In this document: positions 17,118-26,292 of the stretch, one piece after another
How positions within the stretch are numbered: position 1 is the first letter of the stretch
Layout of the letters: each line of letters begins with the position of its first letter
Source: Clostridiales bacterium
Lineage (GTDB): Bacteria; Bacillota_E; Sulfobacillia; Sulfobacillales; JAIMBI01
Direction: 5' to 3'
Assembly: GCA_027318915.1 (NCBI GenBank)
Contig: DAHVOH010000001.1
Span: 50,411-114,410, forward strand
Length of the DNA stretch: 64,000 bases
The notes under the pieces: model-generated
What the model saw: only the letters and a program-made list of their open reading frames with translations
The model's database searches: none
Told to the model about the DNA's origin: nothing
Program-made: the position numbers and the translations under genes

Positions 17118-18116
17118 GTGAGCGCACTGAAAATTGCCATGGTGGTCCCGGACGGGACGCCGGTCGAGGGAGGAAACTGGTCGAGCGCCAAGCGGATAGC
17201 CGACGGTCTGCAGCGCTTCGGACACCAGGTTTGGATGGGCCATCTCTCCGAGTGGCGAGATGACGGCTTCGACGTGGTGCATGCCTTGAATGCCCGTACG
17301 ACCGCCCTGCCGTTGCTGCGGGCGGGACTGGCACCGGAGCGGCTGGTGGTGACCTGGACCGGCACCGACGTGTGGCGGCCGGAAACCTACGAGCCGGAGA
17401 ACCGCGCGGCGTTGACGGCGGTGCACCGGCATACCGTGCTGACTCCCGATGCGGTCGCGGTCGTGGCGGGTCGCCTCGGGTTGTCGTTCGAGCAAGTGCG
17501 CTATGTGCCGCCCTCCGTGGACCCGGAAAAGTTTTCGCCCAGCGGGCCCCGGCAGCCCTTGGCTCATCCGGTGCTTTTAATTCCCGGGGCCGGCCGACCG
17601 GAGAAAGGGGCGCTGGAGGCATTGGAGTTGGTGGACGCGCTGCAGGCGTTCAAACCGGTCCACTTGGCCATTGTGGGACCAAGCCGCGATGACGTGTATT
17701 GGGCCCGTGTGATGACGCGTCTCGAAGCGGCGCCGTGGGCCAGTTGGTACGGACCCGTGCCCCCGGCGGAAATGCCCCGGTGGTATCGGGCCGCCGACGT
17801 GGTCATCAATACGTCGCTGACCGAAGGTCTGTCCAATGCCTTGCTGGAGGCGCTGGCCGTGGGCCGTCCCGTCCTGGCGCGCGACATTCCGGGCAATCGC
17901 TCGCTCCTTGAGCCCGGAGCGGTGGGCCGTTTGTTTGACCAACCCGACGAGTTCGTGCGGGAGGCGGCCGAGCTGTTGGAGAATCCGGGCGAGGCGGAGG
18001 CTCTCGGCCGCCGGGCCCGCGCCTACGTGTTGGAGCACTTTCATGCCGCGGACGAGCTGGCCCGGTTCCAGGCGCTCTATCAGGAGTTGGAACCTTCATC
18101 ATGCCGGGCGCGCTGA
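17118..18116 (+). CDS. GT4-family glycosyltransferase, SenB-like in layout
   Basis: A 332-residue GT-B glycosyltransferase, probably cytosolic. N-terminal half: PVEGGNWSSAKRIADGLQ, a HALNART motif, and VVTWTGTDVWRPETY near residue 80. C-terminal half has the GT4 nucleotide-sugar site: LIPGAGRPEKGALEALELV, then INTSLTEGLSNALLEALAVG with the EX7E-type acidic pair, and ARDIPGNRSLLEPG. The GNW-then-TGTD layout recalls the family that includes the selenosugar synthase SenB of selenoneine synthesis, but no SenA-like gene is adjacent, so an ordinary sugar transferase is equally possible. The start is GTG 17118. It follows the LysR gene by about 60 bases. Confidence 0.8.
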   Translation: MSALKIAMVVPDGTPVEGGNWSSAKRIADGLQRFGHQVWMGHLSEWRDDGFDVVHALNARTTALPLLRAGLAPERLVVTWTGTDVWRPETYEPENRAALTAVHRHTVLTPDAVAVVAGRLGLSFEQVRYVPPSVDPEKFSPSGPRQPLAHPVLLIPGAGRPEKGALEALELVDALQAFKPVHLAIVGPSRDDVYWARVMTRLEAAPWASWYGPVPPAEMPRWYRAADVVINTSLTEGLSNALLEALAVGRPVLARDIPGNRSLLEPGAVGRLFDQPDEFVREAAELLENPGEAEALGRRARAYVLEHFHAADELARFQALYQELEPSSCRAR

Positions 18117-18147
18117 CGGTCGATGGCCCCGCTGCCCGAGTCGCGGT

Positions 18148-19449
18148 TTACGGCCCCGCATCCCGGGTCCAGACCATGCCGGCATCGCGGGTGGCCCGTA
18201 CCGCCCACGCCCCGGCGTTCTGGGTCGCCAGCCAGCCGACCTCGGCATTGACGGCGGACAGTCCTGCCGGCGGGACCAAGCCGGGGACGGTGGCGCCGGT
18301 GGTCCAGGTGCGCCCGCCATTTTGGGTCACGGCTACCGTTGTGGTACCCACCCCGCACGCGGCGCACACACCGCTAACCCAGGCGGTTTCGGGGCTGACG
18401 GCGACCAGGGGTCCTGGACTCAACCCCGGAGCGGTGGCCGTGCCGTTGGGATTCCCCGGGGCCGGCCCGTCGGCGGTCGAGCGACTCAAGACGGCGGTCC
18501 AGGACTGTCCGTTGCCGGAGCGAAAGACCGTGTAACTGTCCTGATTCATGCCCGGCACGCCGCGCAGAAGAACCCAGACGGTCCCATCCGGCAGCGCCGC
18601 AATCTGTCCTCCGAAGACGGACCCGGAGGCACCGGCGACAATGGTCGAAGCGGACCAGCTGCGCCCGCCATTGGTCGTGTGCCAGGCCGTCTCCCCGTTC
18701 AGGGCCCAGCCCCGGTTGGGCCCCACGAAGCTCACTGAGCTGGCGGACTGGCGGAGAATGGTCCAGCGTCTGCCCCCGTCGGTCGTCTTCAACAGCGGAC
18801 CGTTCCCCTCGCCCACGGCGTAGCCCACGTTGTCCGTGACCCAGTCGATGGATTGGAGTGTCTCCTGGACGCTGCCCGCCAGCGTCCACTGCAAGCCGCC
18901 GTCCACCGTGCTCAAGATGTCGTGATACCCCCAGGCAAACCCTATGGAGGGGTTGACGAACGTGAGACCTTGGATGCCGGCGGAGCCGGTGTAGACCGGC
19001 ACCCACTGACGCCCCGCGTCGGCGCTGAAATAAATGCCGTGGCCGGCCGCAAAGCCGTCCTGGGGTGTCAGGAACGTCAGAGCCGTTATCGCGGCGGACG
19101 CCGGCAGGCTGCCGGGCCGGCTGCCCGCCGGCCACGTGGACAGCGGAGTGGTGCGCACCGCCCGTGTCGGCGTGGGGAGGGCCGCCTGGTGGCGGACTGG
19201 GGCGCCGGCGAAGGAGGGGGCCGGGGCACGCTGGTGCAGCGTAAGCCAGCCGGCAGCCAGCAGCAGCGCCGCCACCAAACCGGCCGCACCGGAAAACAGT
19301 CGCCGGGAGCGGATGCGGGGAATGCGGCGGGCTCGCGGCCACGTGGACCGCGCCCACAGGTCGCGGTCGAACGACAAATCCCCCGGCAGGGGAGGAAGCC
19401 GTTCCGACAGCCAGCGCTTGAGCTCACCATCCGGGATGCGCCTATGCAT
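18148..19449 (-). CDS. Membrane-anchored BNR/Asp-box beta-propeller protein, partner of the ECF sigma factor
   Basis: A 433-residue protein with a short basic cytosolic head (residues 1-50), one membrane helix (about 51-71, SGAAGLVAALLLAAGWLTL) and a large extracytoplasmic domain. That domain holds about seven Asp-box-type repeats, for example YFSADAGRQW, LSTVDGGLQW, KTTDGGRRW, HTTNGGRSW, FRSGNGQSW, VTQNGGRTW and ATRDAGMVW, typical of BNR or YCF48-like propellers. The gene starts inside the end of the sigma factor gene (ATG 19449), so the two are coupled. The cytosolic head lacks a recognisable zinc anti-sigma motif. By position and topology it may act as anti-sigma or sensor; this is inference. 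Confidence 0.75.
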   Translation of the reverse strand: MHRRIPDGELKRWLSERLPPLPGDLSFDRDLWARSTWPRARRIPRIRSRRLFSGAAGLVAALLLAAGWLTLHQRAPAPSFAGAPVRHQAALPTPTRAVRTTPLSTWPAGSRPGSLPASAAITALTFLTPQDGFAAGHGIYFSADAGRQWVPVYTGSAGIQGLTFVNPSIGFAWGYHDILSTVDGGLQWTLAGSVQETLQSIDWVTDNVGYAVGEGNGPLLKTTDGGRRWTILRQSASSVSFVGPNRGWALNGETAWHTTNGGRSWSASTIVAGASGSVFGGQIAALPDGTVWVLLRGVPGMNQDSYTVFRSGNGQSWTAVLSRSTADGPAPGNPNGTATAPGLSPGPLVAVSPETAWVSGVCAACGVGTTTVAVTQNGGRTWTTGATVPGLVPPAGLSAVNAEVGWLATQNAGAWAVRATRDAGMVWTRDAGP

Positions 19450-20089
19450 TGGGGTCATCTCCGTCGCCAGGCATCTCGCCCAATAACCGCGCCAGCTTCT
19501 GCCGCGCACGGAAGAGGCGCGTGCGCACCGTGTTCTCGGACAGTCGAAACTCCTGGGCAATGTGGCGGACCGGCCAGTCTTCGTAGTAGAAGAGCACGAC
19601 CAGCGTGCGTTCCCGACTGGGCAGACGGGCCAGCGCCTGTCTCAGATCTTCGGTCCGGTCGGGGTCCTCGGCCGGGCTCGGCGTGCCGGTGGCGACGTCC
19701 AACGGTAGTGTCGGGTGGCGCCGGTGAACGCGATGCCAATCGGCGAGCAGACGGCGCGCCACCGTGAACACCCAGCCGTCGGAAATGGCACGGTCCGGAT
19801 GTCGGGATAGATAAAGGTACACGCGCAAAAGCGTTTCCTGGGCAATGTCCTGCGCCAGTCCGTGGTCCTGGGTGTAGGCCCAGGCGAAACGGACCAGCCG
19901 GTCACCGTACGCCGCGACATAGCGCGTCATCCATTCCGGCTCGGGGCCGATCGCCGCCGATGCCGGCGCGTCTTCGGCGGAAACGCGGGCCGCCGGCGCA
20001 TCCGGCCCATGGTCCCAGCGCGTCAACCAGGCGCGCCCGGGCCAGAAACCGGGAGCGCCTGCGCGGAACTGCACCGCCGCCTCCGTCAT
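19442..20089 (-). CDS. ECF-family RNA polymerase sigma factor
   Basis: A 215-residue group 4 sigma factor. Region 2 is YVAAYGDRLVRFAWAYTQDH followed by GLAQDIAQETLLRVYLYL, and region 4 is LARLPSRERTLVVLFYYEDW followed by RHIAQEFRLSENTVRTRLFRARQKL. About 60 residues of unconserved sequence precede region 2. ATG 20089 has AAGGGGG upstream; longer readings extend into non-coding sequence. It is followed with overlap by the membrane BNR protein, as sigma/anti-sigma pairs often are. Its target promoters are unknown; autoregulation through the upstream gap is usual for the class. Confidence 0.9.
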   Translation of the reverse strand: MTEAAVQFRAGAPGFWPGRAWLTRWDHGPDAPAARVSAEDAPASAAIGPEPEWMTRYVAAYGDRLVRFAWAYTQDHGLAQDIAQETLLRVYLYLSRHPDRAISDGWVFTVARRLLADWHRVHRRHPTLPLDVATGTPSPAEDPDRTEDLRQALARLPSRERTLVVLFYYEDWPVRHIAQEFRLSENTVRTRLFRARQKLARLLGEMPGDGDDPNA

Positions 20090-20846
20090 GACGATGACCC
20101 CCTTCACCTCGGAGCGCCAGGAGCCGGTATTCTGACGAAGACAACGCCGCCGGCGGCAGAAATATTTCATCGGGAGCGAGGAAATATTTGTGGCGTCGGT
20201 AGGGGACGGGCCACGCCCGTCGGAGCCCCGTGGACTCATGGGGCCTGGAGCGAGCCCGCCTGAACACGTCGCTCGCCATCGGGCTGTCGCGCGGCGGGCG
20301 CCGCGGCGGGAGAACACGGTGCGGACGGCAAGCGGTGAGGATGGCGGCCCGCCCGTGTGAGCGCCCGTGGATGCGGATGGCGGGAAAGGGGCCCCTTTGA
20401 ACGTTCGGGGCGGTCGGGCATCAAGACGGCCGGTGGCTCAGGGCGTGGCGTCGCACGAGGATGAGCCCGGGCCGACGGTCGCCGCGCGCGCATCCTGCCG
20501 CGTCGGCGGACAGCCCTGTTATGATGAAGCCATGAATAAGACCGGCCCGCCGTCCGGCCGTGGGCTCAATCCGGCGGATGTTGTGCGGATCGTCGGGGCT
20601 CGGCCTCCGGCCGTCCATCCCGGCGAACCCCGCATTTTCTCTGTCGTCGGACGGCGTTGGCTTCGCTGGCCAGGATGACACCTGGCCGCCATGGAGGGGC
20701 ATGGTGTGGGTGGCCTTCCGTTGCGCCGGGAAATCCGGTGGAGTGGCTTCGCTATCCAGGGGAGTCGGCGGATTGGTGTGGGCGCCCTCTTGCCGAAGTG
20801 AATGGGCGAACGCGACGGGCAAGGGTGGAACAAGGGAGACGGAGCG
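20090..20846. other. Intergenic region sigma factor / CDF transporter
   Basis: About 750 bases between divergent genes without a convincing coding frame. The first 100 bases upstream of the sigma gene contain the AT-rich repeats AGAAATATTTC and GGAAATATTTG, a pair of similar sequences 18 bases apart that could be promoter or operator elements. Another AT-rich patch lies at 20515-20540. Confidence 0.4.
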
Positions 20847-21782
20847 ATGGCCGAGGACCGGTCGAAGGGGCCGGAGGCTTCCGAGGCCGTGGGAATGGTC
20901 CCCGCCCAGCAGGCCGGGGACCGGGCGATGGGAAGCCGGCTGCAATGGGCGTTGTGGGTGACGATCGGGCTCATCGCCGTCAAAGCGATCGGGGCGTGGC
21001 TGTCTCACAGCTTGGCCCTCTGGGCCGATGCCGGCCACTCGCTTACCGACGTCGCCGCCATCGCCCTATCGTGGTATGCCTGGCGCCAGGCGCAGCGTCC
21101 CCCCACACCCTCGATGACATTCGGATACGCGCGCATGGAAGTCCTGGTGGCGCTGCTCAACGGCGTCGTGCTGCTTGGCCTCGCCGGGGCCCTGGTGGTG
21201 GAGGCGGTCGTCCGCGCCCTTCATCCCACGGCGGTGAGCCCGGCCATCATGCTGGCTGCTGCCACGGTCGCCCTCGGTGTGGACATGGTGTTGGCGCTCT
21301 GGTTCCACGGCAGTCGCAATGTCAACATCCGGGCCACCTGGATTCACCTGTTGACCGACGCGCTCAGTTCATTCGGGGTGCTGGTGGGCGCAGTGCTGAT
21401 TTGGGTCAGCCGATCAGGGATTGTCGACCCGGTCCTTACCGTGCTGATTGCCGCCGCGATGGTCATCGGCACGTGGCGGGTCCTGCAGGAGGCGATTGCC
21501 ATTCTGCTGGAAGCCACCCCACCCGGAATCGCCATTCCCCGGGTGGAGGCGGCTTTGTCCGCGGTGAGCGGCGTGTCCCGGGTTCATGACTTGCACGTGT
21601 GGCGCATCGGCAGCGGACAGACCGCGCTGGCGTGTCATGTGGCGGTGCCCGAGAGCCTCTTGGTGGCCGACAGTCAGGATCTCCTCTGCCGGCTGCATGA
21701 CGCGTTGGAACCTCTCGGAGTGACCCATGTCACCATCCAATTGGAGACTGAACGTGAAGCCCACGACGAACCGGACTGGTAG
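20847..21782 (+). CDS. Cation diffusion facilitator (CDF) metal/proton antiporter
   Basis: A 311-residue inner-membrane exporter for Zn, Co, Fe or Mn. Six membrane segments are visible. The transport-site motifs are SLALWADAGHSLTDVAAIAL in helix 2 (with the HxxxD pair) and ATWIHLLTDALSSFGVL in helix 5 (HxxxD). A cytosolic ferredoxin-like domain follows with VHDLHVWRIGSGQTALACHV. The D/H pair in helix 2 reads DxxHxxxD, which favours zinc-type specificity, though this is not decisive. ATG 20847 follows GGGAGACGGAG; an upstream ATG at 20802 adds a hydrophilic tail. It stands alone. Confidence 0.88.
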   Translation: MAEDRSKGPEASEAVGMVPAQQAGDRAMGSRLQWALWVTIGLIAVKAIGAWLSHSLALWADAGHSLTDVAAIALSWYAWRQAQRPPTPSMTFGYARMEVLVALLNGVVLLGLAGALVVEAVVRALHPTAVSPAIMLAAATVALGVDMVLALWFHGSRNVNIRATWIHLLTDALSSFGVLVGAVLIWVSRSGIVDPVLTVLIAAAMVIGTWRVLQEAIAILLEATPPGIAIPRVEAALSAVSGVSRVHDLHVWRIGSGQTALACHVAVPESLLVADSQDLLCRLHDALEPLGVTHVTIQLETEREAHDEPDW

Positions 21783-22090
21783 GGGCGCGATACCGGCAGG
21801 TTCGCGCTGGGTCATGCCGGGGCCATTGGCCCCCTCGGAAGCGGAGTGCACAGGCCCGGTGCGCGGCCGCCGGACTGAGAGCCGGGGCATGCGCGGCCAG
21901 TCCGTGAGCGTTGCTCCACGTAGAGAGGGGCTGAGGCTTCCGACGGCGCCCGACGACGGGAGCACTCGCCGGCGGCCGCGGCCCAATAGCGAGGGTGTCG
22001 CGCCCCGGGAACGTTTTACACGATCCGCCGGGACGTTATCGTTATCTGCGGCGAGTGGCGTCGCCGGCCGCCGGAAGGGAGGAATGGGAG

Positions 22091-22600
22091 GTGAGTTCGG
22101 GCGTCGGGCCGCCGTTGGGGGTGAACCACCGAATGGCCCTACGTCACGTGTACGATGTGTTGGGCGGGGCGGACGTCGTGTGGGCGCTGACCGGGAGTAC
22201 AGCCTTCGCCCTGCGGGGGATGGATGTGGTACCGCACGACGTCGACATTCAGACCGATGCCCACGGCGCGTACGCTATCGAACGGATCTTGGCGCCATAT
22301 ATGGTGTGGCCGGTGCGGTACCGGACGGCCCTCAGCATTCGCTCCCATTTCGGTCGAGCGCGGGTGGCCGGGGTCTCGGTGGAGATCATGGGCGCCATCG
22401 AAACACGCCGAGCAGATGGATCTTGGACGCCGCCCGTGGATTTGCGGCTGCTCGTCGAATGGGTGGAGTGGGAAGGTCGCGCCTGGCCAGTCCTTGCCTT
22501 GGCGCACGAAATTGCCGCCTATCGCGCGCTGGGTCGGGAAGACAGGGCGGCGTGGTTAGAGCGCATGCGGCCGAACGGGGAGGAAGCTGATGGACGCTGA
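22091..22600 (+). CDS. Nucleotidyltransferase-like protein
   Basis: A 169-residue protein with a polymerase-beta-like nucleotidyltransferase signature: VWALTGSTAFALRGM near residue 32 followed by VPHDVDIQTD, the GS and DxD-type metal-binding residues. The layout resembles stand-alone nucleotidyltransferases used to modify small molecules or as antitoxin-like MNT proteins, but no HEPN partner is beside it. The start is GTG 22091, preceded by GGAAGGGAGG; ATG 22133 is a shorter alternative. Its last ten bases overlap the O-methyltransferase gene, so the two are probably co-expressed. Confidence 0.65.
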   Translation: MSSGVGPPLGVNHRMALRHVYDVLGGADVVWALTGSTAFALRGMDVVPHDVDIQTDAHGAYAIERILAPYMVWPVRYRTALSIRSHFGRARVAGVSVEIMGAIETRRADGSWTPPVDLRLLVEWVEWEGRAWPVLALAHEIAAYRALGREDRAAWLERMRPNGEEADGR

Positions 22601-23180
22601 ACGAGAGGCTTTTCTGGCGCGACTGAAGGCGTTTGGTGAAGAGAATGACCGTATCGCGGCCAGCCGGGCGGAGAAAATGCTCAACATTACCGCCGATACC
22701 GGGCTGCTGATTGGCATGCTGATTCGGGCGTGGAAGCCGCGATGGATATTGGAGGTGGGGACCTCAAACGGATATTCGACCATCTGGTGGGCCGATGCCC
22801 TCACGGATGCCGGGCAAGTATTGGTCACGCTGGAGGTCAATCCCGACAAAGCGGCTCAAGCCACCGCGAATTTTGAACGGGCGGGGGTGGCGGACCGGGT
22901 TCGTGTCGTGCAGGGTGATGCCGCGGAGTTTCTGCGCCGGTCGGCGGCTGCCTCTTGGGACCTCATCTTTTTGGATGCGGAACGTGCCGAGTACATACGC
23001 TACTGGCCTGATCTGACGCGAATTCTTACGACCGACGGCCTCATCATCGTCGACAACGCGGTGGACAAAGCGGCCGAACTGGAAGCCTTTCGGCAGCGGG
23101 TGGCCGATACATCCGGGTACCGGCAGGTACTGGTCCCCATTGGTAATGGAGAGCTGTTCATCCAGCGTGACCGCCCGTAG
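22590..23180 (+). CDS. SAM-dependent O-methyltransferase, CCoAOMT/TrmR type
   Basis: A 196-residue class I methyltransferase of the caffeoyl-CoA O-methyltransferase family. Motif I is ILEVGTSNGYSTIWWADAL near residue 54, the acidic end of strand 2 is TLEVNPDKAAQA, and the metal-binding loop is LIFLDAERAEYIRYW followed by LIIVDNAVD. Family members methylate catechol-like compounds with a divalent metal or the wobble uridine of tRNA. The start ATG 22590 lies inside the preceding nucleotidyltransferase gene. Substrate is not evident from the neighbours. Confidence 0.87.
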   Translation: MDAEREAFLARLKAFGEENDRIAASRAEKMLNITADTGLLIGMLIRAWKPRWILEVGTSNGYSTIWWADALTDAGQVLVTLEVNPDKAAQATANFERAGVADRVRVVQGDAAEFLRRSAAASWDLIFLDAERAEYIRYWPDLTRILTTDGLIIVDNAVDKAAELEAFRQRVADTSGYRQVLVPIGNGELFIQRDRP

Positions 23181-23536
23181 CCTTTTGATTGTGGACACCT
23201 CCGCATGATCGTGGAGTCGTTGGAGGCTTGGCTGCTCCCCATCAGGGGCCGATCTTGGGGTCGCATACAGCGGAGCCGAGGGGTTCACCCTTTGCCAAGG
23301 GCGGACACTGAGCAATCCGTCGCGACCGAATCGGCGGGATGTCACTACCCCGGTCGCCACATCGTCGCCGCAGACGTCTTAGGGCATGTCGATAACCGGC
23401 TCGGCGCGAGGACGACGCGGCTCCCTTCGTCGTTCCCGTAAGATGCCGGTGACCATGACGTGGGCCGGGGCGATGGCTACCGCCAGGATATCCGTTGTCG
23501 GCCATTGAACTGAAGGGAAGCCTGGAGGTGTTGCCC

Positions 23537-24289
23537 ATGCGTCCGGAACGGGGATCCGACGCTGACCGGCCTGCTGTGTTGATTTGTGGGACGGTGCACT
23601 TGACTGACCGCGGCGATTGGCGGTCCTTCGACTTCGGGGATGTTCGAGCTGGGCGTCGCGCCGAAGAAGTGGCTGACCTTGCGGCGCGATTGGGGGCTTT
23701 TGCCCCCACCGCCGTGGCGGTCGAAGTGGAGACACGGGTCCAATCCACACTGACGCAGCGGTATGACGCCTTTCGGGCCGGAGCCCAAGCAGCGGGGGAC
23801 AGCGAAGTCGAGCAAATTGCCTTTCGGGTAGCCCGGGCAGCAGGGCTTCCCCGTGTCCACGCCATCGACTGGATGGGCACTTTGCCCGGTCAGAAGGCGT
23901 ACGGCGAGGTGATGGAATGGGCCCAAGCCCATCAGCCGGCTCTGTACCGGGCATTAAGCGAGAGACCCGGCCTTACGCCGGTCGTCGAGACCGACCCCCT
24001 GCTTGATATCTTTCGGGCCGTCAACAACACGATGTACGACGCCCTCACCGAACAACACTACTTGCGCCTTGCCGAAGTCGGCCAGGGAGACGCCTATGTC
24101 GGACTGGATTGGCTTCAGTGGTGGTATCGCCGCAATCTTATCCTCTTCGTGAACATCACCCGCTTGGCGGCATCCTCTGGCGACAGGGTGTTCGTGCTGA
24201 TCGGAGCCGGCCATCGCTACATCCTGCATCAGTTTTTGCGGGGGGCGAGGCGCTTTACGCTTCATGAGACGGAGGAGTACCTGGGGTAA
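23537..24289 (+). CDS. TraB/DUF5694-like protein
   Basis: A 250-residue soluble protein. It begins AVLICGTVHLTDRGDWRSF and ends with VFVLIGAGHRYILHQFL, the GTxH and GxGH pair that brackets TraB/Tiki-like and DUF5694 proteins. Between them lie conserved-looking Glu residues (AVAVEVETRVQS) and IDWMGTLPGQ. The TraB fold includes metal-dependent proteases, but activity here is not proven. GGAGGTG lies six bases before ATG 23537, a clear start. A second protein of similar layout is encoded at 56317. It stands between the methyltransferase and a decayed region. Confidence 0.7.
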   Translation: MRPERGSDADRPAVLICGTVHLTDRGDWRSFDFGDVRAGRRAEEVADLAARLGAFAPTAVAVEVETRVQSTLTQRYDAFRAGAQAAGDSEVEQIAFRVARAAGLPRVHAIDWMGTLPGQKAYGEVMEWAQAHQPALYRALSERPGLTPVVETDPLLDIFRAVNNTMYDALTEQHYLRLAEVGQGDAYVGLDWLQWWYRRNLILFVNITRLAASSGDRVFVLIGAGHRYILHQFLRGARRFTLHETEEYLG

Positions 24290-25600
24290 GCGCTAGAAAG
24301 AAGACCCGCGCTCGCCAAGGCCATGACATCCTGTGGCGATTCCCACTGAGGCATGGCTGGCCTGATCCGCGTTCAGCCCGGACTCGGCATCGACGTGCGG
24401 CCGGCTTTTGTTTCGCCCTCCAACCTCTTGGACGAGGGCCGTTGGCCGTGGATTTGGGTGGGAGTGGCGTGTGGCCGGCGGTGGCCGATCCCGTCGGCCG
24501 CATGGTCCGGTACACGACCGTGGTACATCGGCCCGGTGTGCCCGGATCCGGTCGTATGGACGGGGATGTGCGTGAGCATCGGCCCTGTGGCGTATGTTCG
24601 GTGGATGCGCAGGGGTGCATTGGCTGACGTGGCCGGTACCTGCCAAGGATTGGGCCCACGCTTTCAATCTCGGACCGGGTTGGATGGGCGGGCATGGTCG
24701 CTGCTGGCGTCCGCGGCGACATTGTCGGGGAGAACGGCGCCGGGGAGGCTACCTAGCTCAAGATTCTGGCAGGGTTGACAACGTCCGCGGCGAGGGGGGC
24801 GCATGGGCTCGACCTGCCGTTCCGGCCGGGCGGCACCAGGTGCCGCCCGGCCCCGGGCTGGTGCTGGAGGCCTTCCCACTCCTTCCGCCGTTGAGGACTT
24901 GGAAAATCTGCCGATGTTGGCCGCGCGAATGGCTCGTTCTCGGGGCGAGGTCTGGAGGCGCTACAACGGGACGTGGGGCTTGACCCTGACGACCGCCGCA
25001 AGGTCGGCCACTACGTGCTCGGCATGCGCCCACGGCTGAATGCGGCCCAAGTGCTGGTGCCGCGGCCACGCCGACCAACGGTCTCGATCCGGACGGTCAC
25101 GGGGTTTGAGCAGTGGCTTCGGCAGCTCGGCGATATCCCATTCGTCATGCCCAGCCATCGGCGGGACGAAAGCGCTGCGACCTGCACCGAGGTGTGGCGC
25201 CTCCCACAGGGCCGGCAGGTCCCGGTGCCCGATGGCTGGACGCCAAAGTCACCTCCTGTGCCGAGAGGATGCCGCCTCGAGTGGCGTGGCAAGGAGGTGC
25301 TGTCGTGGGGCTGGACCTCGTCCGGCTCACCCCGAACCAGTTGATGGTCCTGCCGCCGTCGGTGGGCGTGTTGGTCGGGAGCGCACGGATCCATTGGATT
25401 CCGGTGGATGCGGCGCACACACCTCCTCCCGCCAACGGATGGGACCTCGTGCTGATCCTGCCGCACAATGGATGCACCCGATCCCCGGCGGTGACGGTAC
25501 CTTTCGCGCGATGCCTTGGCGAACGGTTCCATGGAGCAGGTGGACGATCCACTTGGCAACGCTTAGTCTCTGTTTAAAGCCGCCGGCCCTGGGCGACCCG
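24290..25600 (+). other. Decayed coding region, several frames
   Basis: About 1.3 kb without an intact gene. Protein-like stretches appear in succession in different plus-strand frames: around 24880-24970 (LENLPMLAARMARSRGE), 24970-25250 (DPDDRRKVGHYVLGMRPRL, then TGFEQWLRQLGDIPFVM), and 25310-25450 (VRLTPNQLMVLPPSVGVLVG). Joining them needs frameshifts, as in a gene that has lost function. I do not recognise the parent family. No terminal inverted repeats were seen. Confidence 0.45.
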
Positions 25601-25739
25601 GTTGCCTTGACGGGCCCGGATGCCGCTTTCGGTGTTCACGCCGGTGTCGACAGCGGTGGGACCTTTGGGCGGTATTTTCGTGCGGTGCCGGAAGACCCGA
25701 TCAGCAGCGCGTCGGCGCGGACGGCGCGCGCCCCTCCTG

Positions 25740-26096
25740 GAGCCCACCGGCCTGGGCTTGCCGGCGCTGTTGAATATCGTCCGTGCCATTGAGGCCATCG
25801 ACTGGTTGCCCGGAGCCGGTCAACTGCTGCGGGGCGCTGTCAACGGATTCTATTTTGCCACGGCGACCGCCGCCGCGTTGGTCCTGGCCCTCGCACCCGC
25901 GGTGGGCCACCTCCTTGCCGACCCGGTCCACGGACTCATCGGTCCGCGCATTCAGCGCCCCGAAGAATCCGGTGCCGATCCGTCCCCGCTCTGCCCGGGG
26001 GGCGTCGGCGTACACACCCGGCCAAAGCGTCTGCACCGACTGCGTTGTTCGCAGGCCGTCTCAGCGGCACATACCCGGCGGCGTATCAAAATGTGA
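25740..26096 (+). pseudogene. Fragment of an unrecognised membrane protein
   Basis: In one plus-strand frame the segment LLNIVRAIEAIDWLPGAGQ, NGFYFATATAAALVLALA and VGHLLADPVHGLIGPRI gives one clear hydrophobic helix of about 20 residues flanked by amphipathic sequence, then the composition turns random. There is no start codon with a ribosome site. It looks like a piece of a former gene; family unknown. Confidence 0.35.
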
Positions 26097-26200
26097 AGGA
26101 TCACCCTTGACGGACTGCCGCGTGAACTGCGTCGACTTGGCCGTTCAGTGAGGACTTACCAATAGTGTCGGACGCGAAAGATGGCGAGAAGCAATCAATG

Positions 26201-26228
26201 TTGGGACTTTATCGGGGGGGATTAACAT
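26201..26228 (+). promoter_or_regulatory. Candidate promoter of the qox operon
   Basis: TTGGGA (26201-26206) and TAACAT (26223-26228) are 16 bases apart in an AT-richer patch about 65 bases before qoxA. The match to sigma-70 boxes is partial. Confidence 0.35.
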
Positions 26229-26292
26229 AACGAGCGCCGGATGATAACGTATGACCGGGTTTTGAGCATTGGTTCACAAGGTGGTGGCGTAG

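Noticed and set aside
15548..17365. A 605-residue minus-strand frame opposite the cupin and LysR genes
   Set aside because: Arg/His/Pro-rich composition and exact overlap with recognised plus-strand genes.
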